Positions 50,132-58,722 of a stretch of 64,000 nucleotides of DNA are shown piece after piece. Position 1 is the stretch's first letter. Every line of letters begins with the position of its first letter. The stretch covers positions 1 through 64,000 of the forward strand of contig NZ_JAFLNE010000001.1 in the NCBI RefSeq assembly GCF_017313225.1, written 5' to 3'. A program made the translations under genes and the position numbers. This stretch comes from Allomuricauda sp. CAU 1633. GTDB taxonomy: Bacteria; Bacteroidota; Bacteroidia; Flavobacteriales; Flavobacteriaceae. The notes beneath the pieces are model-generated. The model searched no databases, was not told where the DNA came from, and saw only the letters and a program-made list of their open reading frames with translations.

Positions 50132-53100
50132 ATGAAAAATATATTTGGGGCCTTCTCGTTAATTTTGTGTTTTGTTTTTTTATTTTCCTGTAGCCGCGAA
50201 ACTAAAATCAGAAATAAAAAAGCTACTGGTGATACGCTTTTTACATTGCTGAACAATGAGCAGACCAACATCCATTTTAAAAATACAATACGCGAAACGG
50301 CAGATTTCAATGTCCTAAACTATTACTATACCTATAACGGTGGTGGTGTGGCTGTTGGAGATGTCAATAATGACGGACTTGACGACCTCTATTTTACCTC
50401 CAACCAAGAATCGAACAAACTATACCTCAACAAGGGTGATTTTACTTTTGAGGATGTTACAACCCAGGCCCAAGTAACTGATGCAGAAGGGTGGACCACA
50501 GGAACAACCATGATCGATATCAACAATGATGGTTGGATGGATATTTACGTATGCAAGTCGGCTTCATTGAATAATGACCTGTATCGAAGAAACAAACTTT
50601 TTGTCAATCAAAAAGATGGAACTTTTAAAGAAGAAGCCAAAAAATGGGGACTGGATGATGATGGGTTTTCAACACAAGCCTATTTTTTTGACTACGATAA
50701 AGATGGGGATTTGGATATGTACCTCATCAACCACCGAGTGGATTTCCTGAACTCCATCAATCTAGAGGTCATTCTGAACGACCAAAATTTTTTCCCACAG
50801 ACCTCAGACCATCTCTATAGAAACGATGGCGACAAGTTTACCGATGTAACCATCAATAGTGGCATCATGAACAAAGAATTCAGCCTAAGCGCTGCCATTG
50901 GGGATTACAACAATGACGGTTGGTTGGATGTATTTGTTGCCAACGATTTTATCACTCCGGACAAACTCTATATCAATAACAAAAATGGCACATTCTCCAA
51001 TCAGATAGACCAGCGGTTAAAACATATTTCATACAGTAGTATGGGTTCGGATATTGCTGACATCAATAATGATTTATTGCCGGATTTGATGGTTTTGGAC
51101 ATGTCTGCCGAAGACCACAGCCGGGGAAAACAAAACATGCCCAGCATGAATACGAGTGGGTTTTGGTATATCGTTAGGTCTGGATATCACTTTCCGTATA
51201 TGTCCAATATGCTCAACTTGAACAATGGGAATGGCTATTTTAGTGATATTGGTCAATTGGCGGGCGTATCCAAAACCGATTGGAGTTGGGGCCCTCTTTT
51301 GGCTGACTTTGATTGCGATGGCCTCAAGGATATTTTTATCACAAACGGCATTAAACGTGAAATCGCCAATCAAGATTTTGGGGATTTCCTCGACACACAA
51401 ATAGATTCAGTCAAAAATATGTCCATTCAGCAGATTTTGGATAGAATGCCCTCCGAAAAGCTCCAGAATTATGCGTTTAAAAATGATGGTAATTTGGCAT
51501 TCACCAAAGCAACTACATCTTGGGGATTTCATCAAAACATGAACTCCAATGGCGCCGCTTATGCAGATTTAGACAATGACGGCGATTTGGATTTGGTCAT
51601 GAACAATCTTGACGATGAGGCCAGCATTTATCAAAACAATGCATCCAACAACTTTCTAACGGTTAAATTATTGGGAAATGAGCGCAATAAAAATGCTATC
51701 GGAGCCAAGGTCAAAGTTTTTACAGATAACAGCACACAATATCAAGAACTGTTTTTGTCCAGAGGATATCAATCTTCCGTTTCCCCCACTTTAAATTTTG
51801 GAATTGGTGATGAAACCACTGTTAAAAAGATAGAAGTAGTTTGGGGTGATGGAACTGTATCCGTTGATGAAAATATTGGTGCAAACCAAGTGCTTACATT
51901 CCATCAAAAAAATTCTGAATCTACAGCCACGGAATCCAGCCATACTTTTTCCCATAATTTCAAAAGGGTAAATCCACAAGAACTGGGTATTCCCTATAGG
52001 CATGAAGAGAATGACTTTAATGATTTTTCAAAACAAGTGCTCTTGCCTCAAAAACAATCCGAGAAAGGCCCTGCTTTTGCCGTAGCCGACATTAATAATG
52101 ATGGCTTGGACGATCTTTTTTTGGGAGGAGCAATGAACCAGCCCGCAGAAGTTTACATCCAAAACTCTAAAGGTGCATTTGAAAAATTAAATCAATCCAT
52201 TTTTGAAAATGATAAGGCATATGAAGATGTTGGAGCACATTTTTTTGATGCCGATAACGATCAGGATGTAGATCTATATGTAACTAGTGGGGGGTATGAA
52301 TTGGATGAGCGCGCTCCTCTACTCCAAGACAGATTGTATTTGAATGACGGAAATGGAAATTTTGCCAAATCAAACAAGCTCCCAAGATTAATTTCAAATA
52401 CCAAAGCCGTTACATCCTTTGATTTTGATGCTGATGGAGACTTGGATTTGTTTGTGGGAGGGAGTGCTATTCCCGGTAAATACCCCTTGCCTTCCACTTC
52501 CTTTGTTTTGGAGAATACAGGGTCTCAATTTATTGAGGTAACGCAAACGGTTGCACCAGACTTCAAAAATATTGGGATTGTTAATGACCTTCTTGCTTCC
52601 GATTACGATCAAGATGGCGATACAGATTTGCTCGTCGTTGGAGAATGGATGCCCATAACTGTTTTTGAAAATACCAATGGCATTTTCACCAAAATTGAAC
52701 CAACAGCATTTGAACATACCAGTGGTTGGTGGAACACTATTGCTGAAATTGACTTTGACCGAGATGGTGACTTGGATTACTTTGTTGGCAACTTAGGCGG
52801 GAACAATAAATTCCATCCTTCTATTGAAAAACCCTTGCACATCTATGGCACCAACTTGGGTGACGACAATAAGTATGACATGTTCCTTAGCAAGGACTAT
52901 CATGGCGACTTGGTTCCGGTAAGAGGCAAGGAATGCTCCACCCAACAAAACCCCTTTGTGAGCGAAAAGATAAAGTCGTACCAAGAATTTGCCAATTCCA
53001 CCCTAGCGGATATTTATGGAAGTGAGGTGCTGGAAAACTCATACCATAAACAAGTAAATGAGTTTGAATCGGTTTATCTGGAAAACGAAGGAAATGGAAA

Positions 53101-53422
53101 CTTCACTATTCGGCATTTGCCCAAATATGCTCAATTGGGTCCTACCCTATCTTTTGGGTTTGTTGATGTGAACGGAGATGGAAACATGGACGTTATCGGA
53201 GCAGGCGCCATACACGAAACTGAAGTGGAAACTGTACGCTACGATGCAAACGTTGGTTATGTGCTTTTAGGAGATTCCAAGGGTGGCTTTAAGCCATACA
53301 AAGACGTAAATTTTTATAATGACTTGAATGCCAAAAGTATGAAGCTGGTCAATATTAAAAACGAGCCGTATATCATTATAACAAACAATAATCGTCCGTT
53401 GACCGTCTTTAAATTAAACTAA
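50132..53422 (+). CDS. FG-GAP/VCBS and ASPIC/UnbV lipoprotein
   Basis: 1,096 residues; lipoprotein signal VFLFSCSRE. Many calcium-binding FG-GAP repeats of the form DVNNDGLDDLYFTSN, DINNDGWMDIYV and DYNNDGWLDVFVAND make one or two beta-propellers. An ASPIC/UnbV-type segment lies at about 510-590 (IGAKVKVFTD, LSRGYQSSVSP, VVWGDG). Proteins of this kind often accompany SusCD pairs and are thought to be surface glycan-binding or scaffold proteins; no catalytic site is evident. It is a clear paralogue of the gene at 55420-58722. No complete operator precedes it; ATAATCGTTTTT at about 50077 is at most a half site. Confidence 0.9.
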   Translation: MKNIFGAFSLILCFVFLFSCSRETKIRNKKATGDTLFTLLNNEQTNIHFKNTIRETADFNVLNYYYTYNGGGVAVGDVNNDGLDDLYFTSNQESNKLYLNKGDFTFEDVTTQAQVTDAEGWTTGTTMIDINNDGWMDIYVCKSASLNNDLYRRNKLFVNQKDGTFKEEAKKWGLDDDGFSTQAYFFDYDKDGDLDMYLINHRVDFLNSINLEVILNDQNFFPQTSDHLYRNDGDKFTDVTINSGIMNKEFSLSAAIGDYNNDGWLDVFVANDFITPDKLYINNKNGTFSNQIDQRLKHISYSSMGSDIADINNDLLPDLMVLDMSAEDHSRGKQNMPSMNTSGFWYIVRSGYHFPYMSNMLNLNNGNGYFSDIGQLAGVSKTDWSWGPLLADFDCDGLKDIFITNGIKREIANQDFGDFLDTQIDSVKNMSIQQILDRMPSEKLQNYAFKNDGNLAFTKATTSWGFHQNMNSNGAAYADLDNDGDLDLVMNNLDDEASIYQNNASNNFLTVKLLGNERNKNAIGAKVKVFTDNSTQYQELFLSRGYQSSVSPTLNFGIGDETTVKKIEVVWGDGTVSVDENIGANQVLTFHQKNSESTATESSHTFSHNFKRVNPQELGIPYRHEENDFNDFSKQVLLPQKQSEKGPAFAVADINNDGLDDLFLGGAMNQPAEVYIQNSKGAFEKLNQSIFENDKAYEDVGAHFFDADNDQDVDLYVTSGGYELDERAPLLQDRLYLNDGNGNFAKSNKLPRLISNTKAVTSFDFDADGDLDLFVGGSAIPGKYPLPSTSFVLENTGSQFIEVTQTVAPDFKNIGIVNDLLASDYDQDGDTDLLVVGEWMPITVFENTNGIFTKIEPTAFEHTSGWWNTIAEIDFDRDGDLDYFVGNLGGNNKFHPSIEKPLHIYGTNLGDDNKYDMFLSKDYHGDLVPVRGKECSTQQNPFVSEKIKSYQEFANSTLADIYGSEVLENSYHKQVNEFESVYLENEGNGNFTIRHLPKYAQLGPTLSFGFVDVNGDGNMDVIGAGAIHETEVETVRYDANVGYVLLGDSKGGFKPYKDVNFYNDLNAKSMKLVNIKNEPYIIITNNNRPLTVFKLN

Positions 53423-53560
53423 TATATATGGTTTTTGTGAAGGTCATAGGTCTTTCGAATCAGTCTGGAAATACATCAAAATACGCATTGGGTGTTGCAG
53501 TAAATCCTTGAAAAAAGTGGGTAGCTTAAAAAAAACAGATTATTTTCAGAAAAAAATCTA

Positions 53561-53599
53561 CGCAATCGATTGCATCATAATGTTTATTGTGTATATTTA
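53561..53599 (+). promoter_or_regulatory. LacI-type operator overlapping the TIG/CBM gene promoter
   Basis: CGCAATCGATTGCA (53561-53574), then TTG (53570-53572), a 19-nt spacer and TATATTTA (53592-53599). It lies in a 372-bp intergenic region; the remaining sequence to the ATG at 53795 is an AT-rich leader of about 190 nt with no visible gene. Confidence 0.75.
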
Positions 53600-53794
53600 C
53601 CATATTGTGATTTTTAGTGATGCTTTTTTGCTATAAAGAAATAAAACAACAATGCTATTTTAAAACTTCTCAACATGACGAATTTTATTTTTAAATGTAT
53701 CTGTAGCTGAATCCTTTCGGAATACTGACCTTATTATCTCGTATATAAACTACATAATTGAACATAACATAAACTAACTAAAAAAACGAAAATC

Positions 53795-55306
53795 ATGTCA
53801 AAAGCCTTAAAATACATAGGTAATTTTCTAGCCGTTGTTGCAATCGTTTTTGCCTTAAGTTGCGAAGAAGACGATTCCACTCCTGTAGTAACTGTGGCTA
53901 GCGTTACATCAGATAATTTTTATCCTGGTGATCAAGTAACTATGGAAGGGGACAATTTTGATGCCGTTCTATTTGTATTCTTGGAAAACAATCAAATCCC
54001 TTTTCAATTGGATGGAGAGACATTAACGTTTACGTTGCCTTCAAATGCAGCTATTGGTGACAGAAAAGTTACTTTGGTAATGCCTGATGGGTACATAGTT
54101 GAACGCAATATTGAAGTGGTTGCAAGACCATTTCCAATTATTACAGCACTATCAACCAATGCCGCGCCTGAAGGAGGAGAAGTAACCATTGCAGGAACCT
54201 CTTTGGATAATCTTCAGTCAGTAACCGTTGGGGAGATTGAAGCAAGTGTTGTTTCCTCAACAGCTACTGAGTTGACAATTACAGTTCCAGCAGGTCTTGA
54301 GGAAAATTTAGATGCCGTCATTAAAGTTGTTACCTCTGGTGGAGAAGCTACAGCACCTGGAAAATTTTATGTTGGTGAAAATTTACTTCTCAATGGTGGT
54401 TTTGAACTTGGTGATGGTGATGACTTTACCAACTGGTCCAAATTTAATGGTGGTGATGGAATGACTGCTACCACCGCTGCCGGTGAAGCTTATTATGGTA
54501 GAGCCTTACGGGCCGTGGGTGCCGGAGGAGATGCCTGGAGAACACAGTTGGCAAGTGACCCTGCCGCAACGCAAGTTGATGTGGAATACACCCTGTCCAT
54601 GTGGATTAAAGCACAACCAGGAACGCCTGGAGATGGGGGAAATATTAGATTTTCAACCAATCCCGATGCGCTTTATAGCGGTAATTACGATATCACTACA
54701 GAGTGGCAGCAAATTGAGTGGGTATTTACCGCCAATACTAACCCAGCAAGAGCGGTATTAGACCTTGGTGTTATTGCTGATGCTGTATATTATGTCGATA
54801 ATGTAACCTTGGTCGCCACAGGTCTTTCAGGACCACAGCCTACGGAAATTTTGCTCAACGGAGGGTTTGAGGAAGGAGATGGAGATGACTTTACCAACTG
54901 GAGTAAATTCAATGGTGCCGATTTACTGACCGCTACCACGGAGGCCGATGAAGTCCGGAACGGTGAAAGAGCACTTAGGGCCGTAGGATTTGGCGGGGAT
55001 GCTTGGCGAACCCAATTGGTCAGTGATGCTGTTGCTACCGAAGATGGTGTGGAATACACAGCAAGCCTATGGATTAAAGCTGCGGTAGGCCCAGGTAATG
55101 GCGGTGTTATACGAATGTCAACAACAGGTAACGGGGATGCCCAATACCAAGGTAATGTAACCGTAACAACAGAATGGCAAAAAGTTGAATGGATATTCAC
55201 TGCGAATAGCACACAGACAGGTATTGTCTTGGATTTGGGTGCCACCTTGGATGCCGTTTATTTTATTGACGATGTGAGTCTTTTGGCCCCGCCGGAAGAT
55301 GAATAG
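53795..55306 (+). CDS. TIG-domain lipoprotein with twin carbohydrate-binding modules
   Basis: 503 residues; lipoprotein signal VFALSCEED. Two IPT/TIG Ig-like domains (about 30-190, e.g. PEGGEVTIAGTSLDNLQSV). Two near-identical beta-sandwich modules of about 145 residues follow (about 198-343 and 350-497), each opening LLNGGFE, then GDGDDFTNWSKFNG and GDAWRTQL, and closing with YYVDNVTLV or YFIDDVSLL. The modules resemble CBM families of the CBM4/9/22 type. This is the usual design of a SusE/F-like surface glycan-binding protein. It has its own operator-promoter and a terminator downstream. Confidence 0.88.
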   Translation: MSKALKYIGNFLAVVAIVFALSCEEDDSTPVVTVASVTSDNFYPGDQVTMEGDNFDAVLFVFLENNQIPFQLDGETLTFTLPSNAAIGDRKVTLVMPDGYIVERNIEVVARPFPIITALSTNAAPEGGEVTIAGTSLDNLQSVTVGEIEASVVSSTATELTITVPAGLEENLDAVIKVVTSGGEATAPGKFYVGENLLLNGGFELGDGDDFTNWSKFNGGDGMTATTAAGEAYYGRALRAVGAGGDAWRTQLASDPAATQVDVEYTLSMWIKAQPGTPGDGGNIRFSTNPDALYSGNYDITTEWQQIEWVFTANTNPARAVLDLGVIADAVYYVDNVTLVATGLSGPQPTEILLNGGFEEGDGDDFTNWSKFNGADLLTATTEADEVRNGERALRAVGFGGDAWRTQLVSDAVATEDGVEYTASLWIKAAVGPGNGGVIRMSTTGNGDAQYQGNVTVTTEWQKVEWIFTANSTQTGIVLDLGATLDAVYFIDDVSLLAPPEDE

Positions 55307-55373
55307 TGCCAAACTTAATATTGAATTTTAGATTGCAACCAATGGTGCTTGTCTATAAAAACTAATTTATATC

Positions 55374-55405
55374 AAAGGCTGTCAAATGACAGCCTTTCTT
55401 TTTTA
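55374..55405 (+). terminator. Intrinsic terminator after the TIG/CBM gene
   Basis: AAAGGCTGTCA-AA-TGACAGCCTTT (55374-55397), an 11-bp stem followed by CTTTTTTA. Only 14 nt remain to the next ATG, so the downstream gene may depend on partial read-through. Confidence 0.8.
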
Positions 55406-55419
55406 TTTTAGTAATTCAT

Positions 55420-58400
55420 ATGATTTCCAAAATGGGATGGGTATATAAAATTTGGGTCTTCATATTCTTTTTTTCCCTATTGATTGGGTGTACTGATTCT
55501 GGGGTCAAAAAGAAGAAAACTTCCAATGCCACAACTTTATTTTCATTGGTTGAAAACGCACACACAGGAATCAATTTTATAAATACGGTCAAGCAGGATA
55601 TCAATTTCAACTACATTGAATATCTATATGCATTCAATGGAGCAGGAGTTGCGATCGGCGATATAAATAATGATGGCCTGGAGGACATCTATTTCACTTC
55701 AAACCAAAATTCCAATAAATTATATTTAAATCAAGGTGATTTCAAATTTGTTGATGCCACTACCAAAGCCGGCCTTGAAGATACTGAAGGATGGTCCACA
55801 GGAGTGTCCATGGTAGATATAAACAATGACGGCTGGTTGGATATTTACGTATCCAAATCAGCATCTTTCAACGATGATGAACTGCGAAAAAACAAACTCT
55901 TCATCAACCAAAAAGATGGAACGTTTAAAAATGAAGCCAAAAAATGGGGACTGGACCAGAACGGTTTTTCCATTCAATCCTACTTTTTTGATTATGATAA
56001 AGATGGAGACCTGGATATGTATTTGGTAAACCATCGCCCAGATTTTAGCCAAAGCAACAAAATCGAGTACAAAGCTGAAAGAGAATATTTCAGGGAAACC
56101 TCGGACCATTTGTTTCGAAATGATGGAAATACATTCACAGATGTTACCCTTCAGGCGAAAATCATGAATAAAGAATGGGGATTAAGCGCCTCAATAGGTG
56201 ATTTTAACAATGATGGTTGGCTCGATGTCTATGTTGCCAATGATTTTATAAATCCAGATTATTTATATATAAATAATAAGGACGGTACGTTTTCGAACCA
56301 AATAAATATGAGATTTAAGCATATTCCCTATAACGGAATGGGATCGGATTATGCAGATATCAACAATGACTTTTTACCAGATTTGGTCGTGTTGGATATG
56401 CTCGCTGAAGATCACAGACGTGGCAAGGAAAATATGGCCTCCATGAACACACAGGGTTTTTGGAAAATGGTAGAATCCGGCTATCATTACTCGTACATGG
56501 CCAATACGCTTCAATTGAACAATGGTAACGGCTCTTTTAGTGATATTGGCCAATTGGCAGGGATTTCCAAAACAGACTGGAGCTGGGCGCCATTGATCGC
56601 TGATTTCGACAACGATGGACATAAAGATATTTTTGTTTCCAACGGTATTGAACGGGAATTGGGCAACCAAGATTACAAAAAGGAATCCGCTCGACAGCAA
56701 AAGGAGAAGGGTGCTATGACGGTACAAGAAATGATGAACATTATGCCTTCCGAAAAAATTGCCAATTATATCTACAAAAACAATGGGGATTTCACTTTTG
56801 AAAAAATGACCGAAGCTTGGGGATTGAGTAAAAAAGTAAACTCGAACGGGGTTGCCTATGCCGATTTGGACAACGATGGCGATTTGGATTTGGTCATGAA
56901 CAACATGTCCGATGAAGCAACCGTGTACAGGAACAATTCAACCAATAATTACATTAACATTAAGCTTATTGGTGATGAAAAAAATGTAAAGGCCATCGGC
57001 GCTAAAGTCAAGGTATATTCCAAAGAAAAATCACAATACCAAGAATTGTTTCCATCCAGAGGATATCAATCATCCATGGGATATCAGCTGAATTTTGGCC
57101 TGGGCAATGAAGAGATCATTGACCGGATTGAAGTCACCTGGGGCGATAATTCGATATTGGCCATGGACAATGTTGAAGTGAATCAGACCCTTGTTTTCGA
57201 CAAAAAAGACTTTAAGTTTGATGGTGTAACGCCATTTGAAGTTTCCCAAAATTTTGTGCGGAATGATGCTAGCCGTTTAGGAATAACCTACCATCATCAA
57301 GAAAATAACTTCAATGACTTTGATTTACAGACCTTGTTGCCCCAAAAGCAGTCGCAAAGAGGCCCTGCGCTGTCAGTTGCAGACGTCAACGGAGATGGAT
57401 TGGATGATTTTTATGTAGGTGGTGCATTGAATCAAGCTGGGGAAATGTACCTACAAACCCAAGACGGGAAATTCAATAAGGCCAGTGAATCCTTATTTTC
57501 AAGGGAAAGCAAATACGAGGACATTACTTCACTCTTCTTTGATGCCGATGCCGATGGAGACCTAGATCTATATGTGGGCAGTGGCAGTTATGAAGTAGGA
57601 GAGAACAATCCGTTGCTTCAAGACAGGCTTTATCTAAACGATGGAAAAGGGGATTTTTCAAAATCCAACAAACTCCCTAAGATGTTCGGGGTCACTAAAG
57701 CGGTTGCAGCCCATGATGTTGATGGGGATGGCGACTTGGATTTGGTGGTTGGCGGACAGGTAATTCCGGGAAAATATCCCCTCTCATCCAAAACCTATTT
57801 GCTTACCAATGAAAATGGCCGCTATATCGATTCAACGGAAGAAATCGCTCCAGAATTAATGGACATCGGAATTGTAAACGATTTGCTCTTTACGGATTAT
57901 GATGGAGACGGCGACAAAGACCTAGCTGTAGTTGGGGAATGGTTTCCAATTACTTTTTTTAACAACCAAAACGGAAAATTCACCAAAACTTCCATTGCTG
58001 CATTAAACCATACGGAAGGGTGGTGGAACACCATTACCGAAGTCGATTTGGACAAGGATGGTAACATGGATTATCTGGTCGGCAACTTGGGTGATAACAA
58101 CAAGTTCCACCCCACAAAAGAAAAGCCGCTCCATGTCTATTCCACCAATTTTGATGAAGATGGCAAATATGATATGATATTGAGCAAGGTTTACCAAGGC
58201 AACCTAGTACCTGTTCGAGGTAAGGAATGTTCCACGGAGCAAAACCCTTTTGTGAGCGAAAAAATTCAGACGTATAAGGAGTTTGCCAATTCCACTTTGA
58301 TTGATATTTACGGTGAGGAAGAGCTAAACTCAGCCTACCACAAACAAGTCCATGAGTTTGGTAGTGTTTATCTAAAAAACAAAGGCGATGGCTCGTTTGA

Positions 58401-58722
58401 AGTGCAAAAGCTTCCTACAACAGCTCAATTTGGGCCAACTATGGCCTTTCAGGTAATGGATATTAACCAAGATGGGCATTTGGATATTTTGGGCGTTGGA
58501 AACATCTACGAAGCTGAAGTGGAAACCATTCGTTATGACGCCAACACAGGTTATATCCTTTTGGGAGATTCCAAGGGAAATCTGACCCCACATACCGATA
58601 TTAGCTTTTTCACCCAAGGTAATGTAAAGGACATGAAAAAGATAGCCATTGGTGGCGAAGCGTGTTATTTGATTGCCAACAACGATGAAGAATTGACCAT
58701 TTTTAAAGTGAAAAAAGGCTAG
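55420..58722 (+). CDS. FG-GAP/VCBS and ASPIC/UnbV lipoprotein, paralogue
   Basis: 1,100 residues, co-linear with the protein at 50132-53422. Lipoprotein signal LLIGCTDSG, FG-GAP repeats (DINNDGLEDIYFTSN, DFNNDGWLDVYVANDFINP, DADADGDLDLYVGSG) and an ASPIC/UnbV-like segment at about 515-590. Conserved blocks such as VRGKECST and NPFVSEKI are shared with the paralogue. It probably binds the glycan or builds a surface complex. No promoter fits between the terminator and its ATG, so it is probably expressed with the TIG/CBM gene. Its stop overlaps the convergent CRTAC1 gene by 4 nt. Confidence 0.9.
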   Translation: MISKMGWVYKIWVFIFFFSLLIGCTDSGVKKKKTSNATTLFSLVENAHTGINFINTVKQDINFNYIEYLYAFNGAGVAIGDINNDGLEDIYFTSNQNSNKLYLNQGDFKFVDATTKAGLEDTEGWSTGVSMVDINNDGWLDIYVSKSASFNDDELRKNKLFINQKDGTFKNEAKKWGLDQNGFSIQSYFFDYDKDGDLDMYLVNHRPDFSQSNKIEYKAEREYFRETSDHLFRNDGNTFTDVTLQAKIMNKEWGLSASIGDFNNDGWLDVYVANDFINPDYLYINNKDGTFSNQINMRFKHIPYNGMGSDYADINNDFLPDLVVLDMLAEDHRRGKENMASMNTQGFWKMVESGYHYSYMANTLQLNNGNGSFSDIGQLAGISKTDWSWAPLIADFDNDGHKDIFVSNGIERELGNQDYKKESARQQKEKGAMTVQEMMNIMPSEKIANYIYKNNGDFTFEKMTEAWGLSKKVNSNGVAYADLDNDGDLDLVMNNMSDEATVYRNNSTNNYINIKLIGDEKNVKAIGAKVKVYSKEKSQYQELFPSRGYQSSMGYQLNFGLGNEEIIDRIEVTWGDNSILAMDNVEVNQTLVFDKKDFKFDGVTPFEVSQNFVRNDASRLGITYHHQENNFNDFDLQTLLPQKQSQRGPALSVADVNGDGLDDFYVGGALNQAGEMYLQTQDGKFNKASESLFSRESKYEDITSLFFDADADGDLDLYVGSGSYEVGENNPLLQDRLYLNDGKGDFSKSNKLPKMFGVTKAVAAHDVDGDGDLDLVVGGQVIPGKYPLSSKTYLLTNENGRYIDSTEEIAPELMDIGIVNDLLFTDYDGDGDKDLAVVGEWFPITFFNNQNGKFTKTSIAALNHTEGWWNTITEVDLDKDGNMDYLVGNLGDNNKFHPTKEKPLHVYSTNFDEDGKYDMILSKVYQGNLVPVRGKECSTEQNPFVSEKIQTYKEFANSTLIDIYGEEELNSAYHKQVHEFGSVYLKNKGDGSFEVQKLPTTAQFGPTMAFQVMDINQDGHLDILGVGNIYEAEVETIRYDANTGYILLGDSKGNLTPHTDISFFTQGNVKDMKKIAIGGEACYLIANNDEELTIFKVKKG

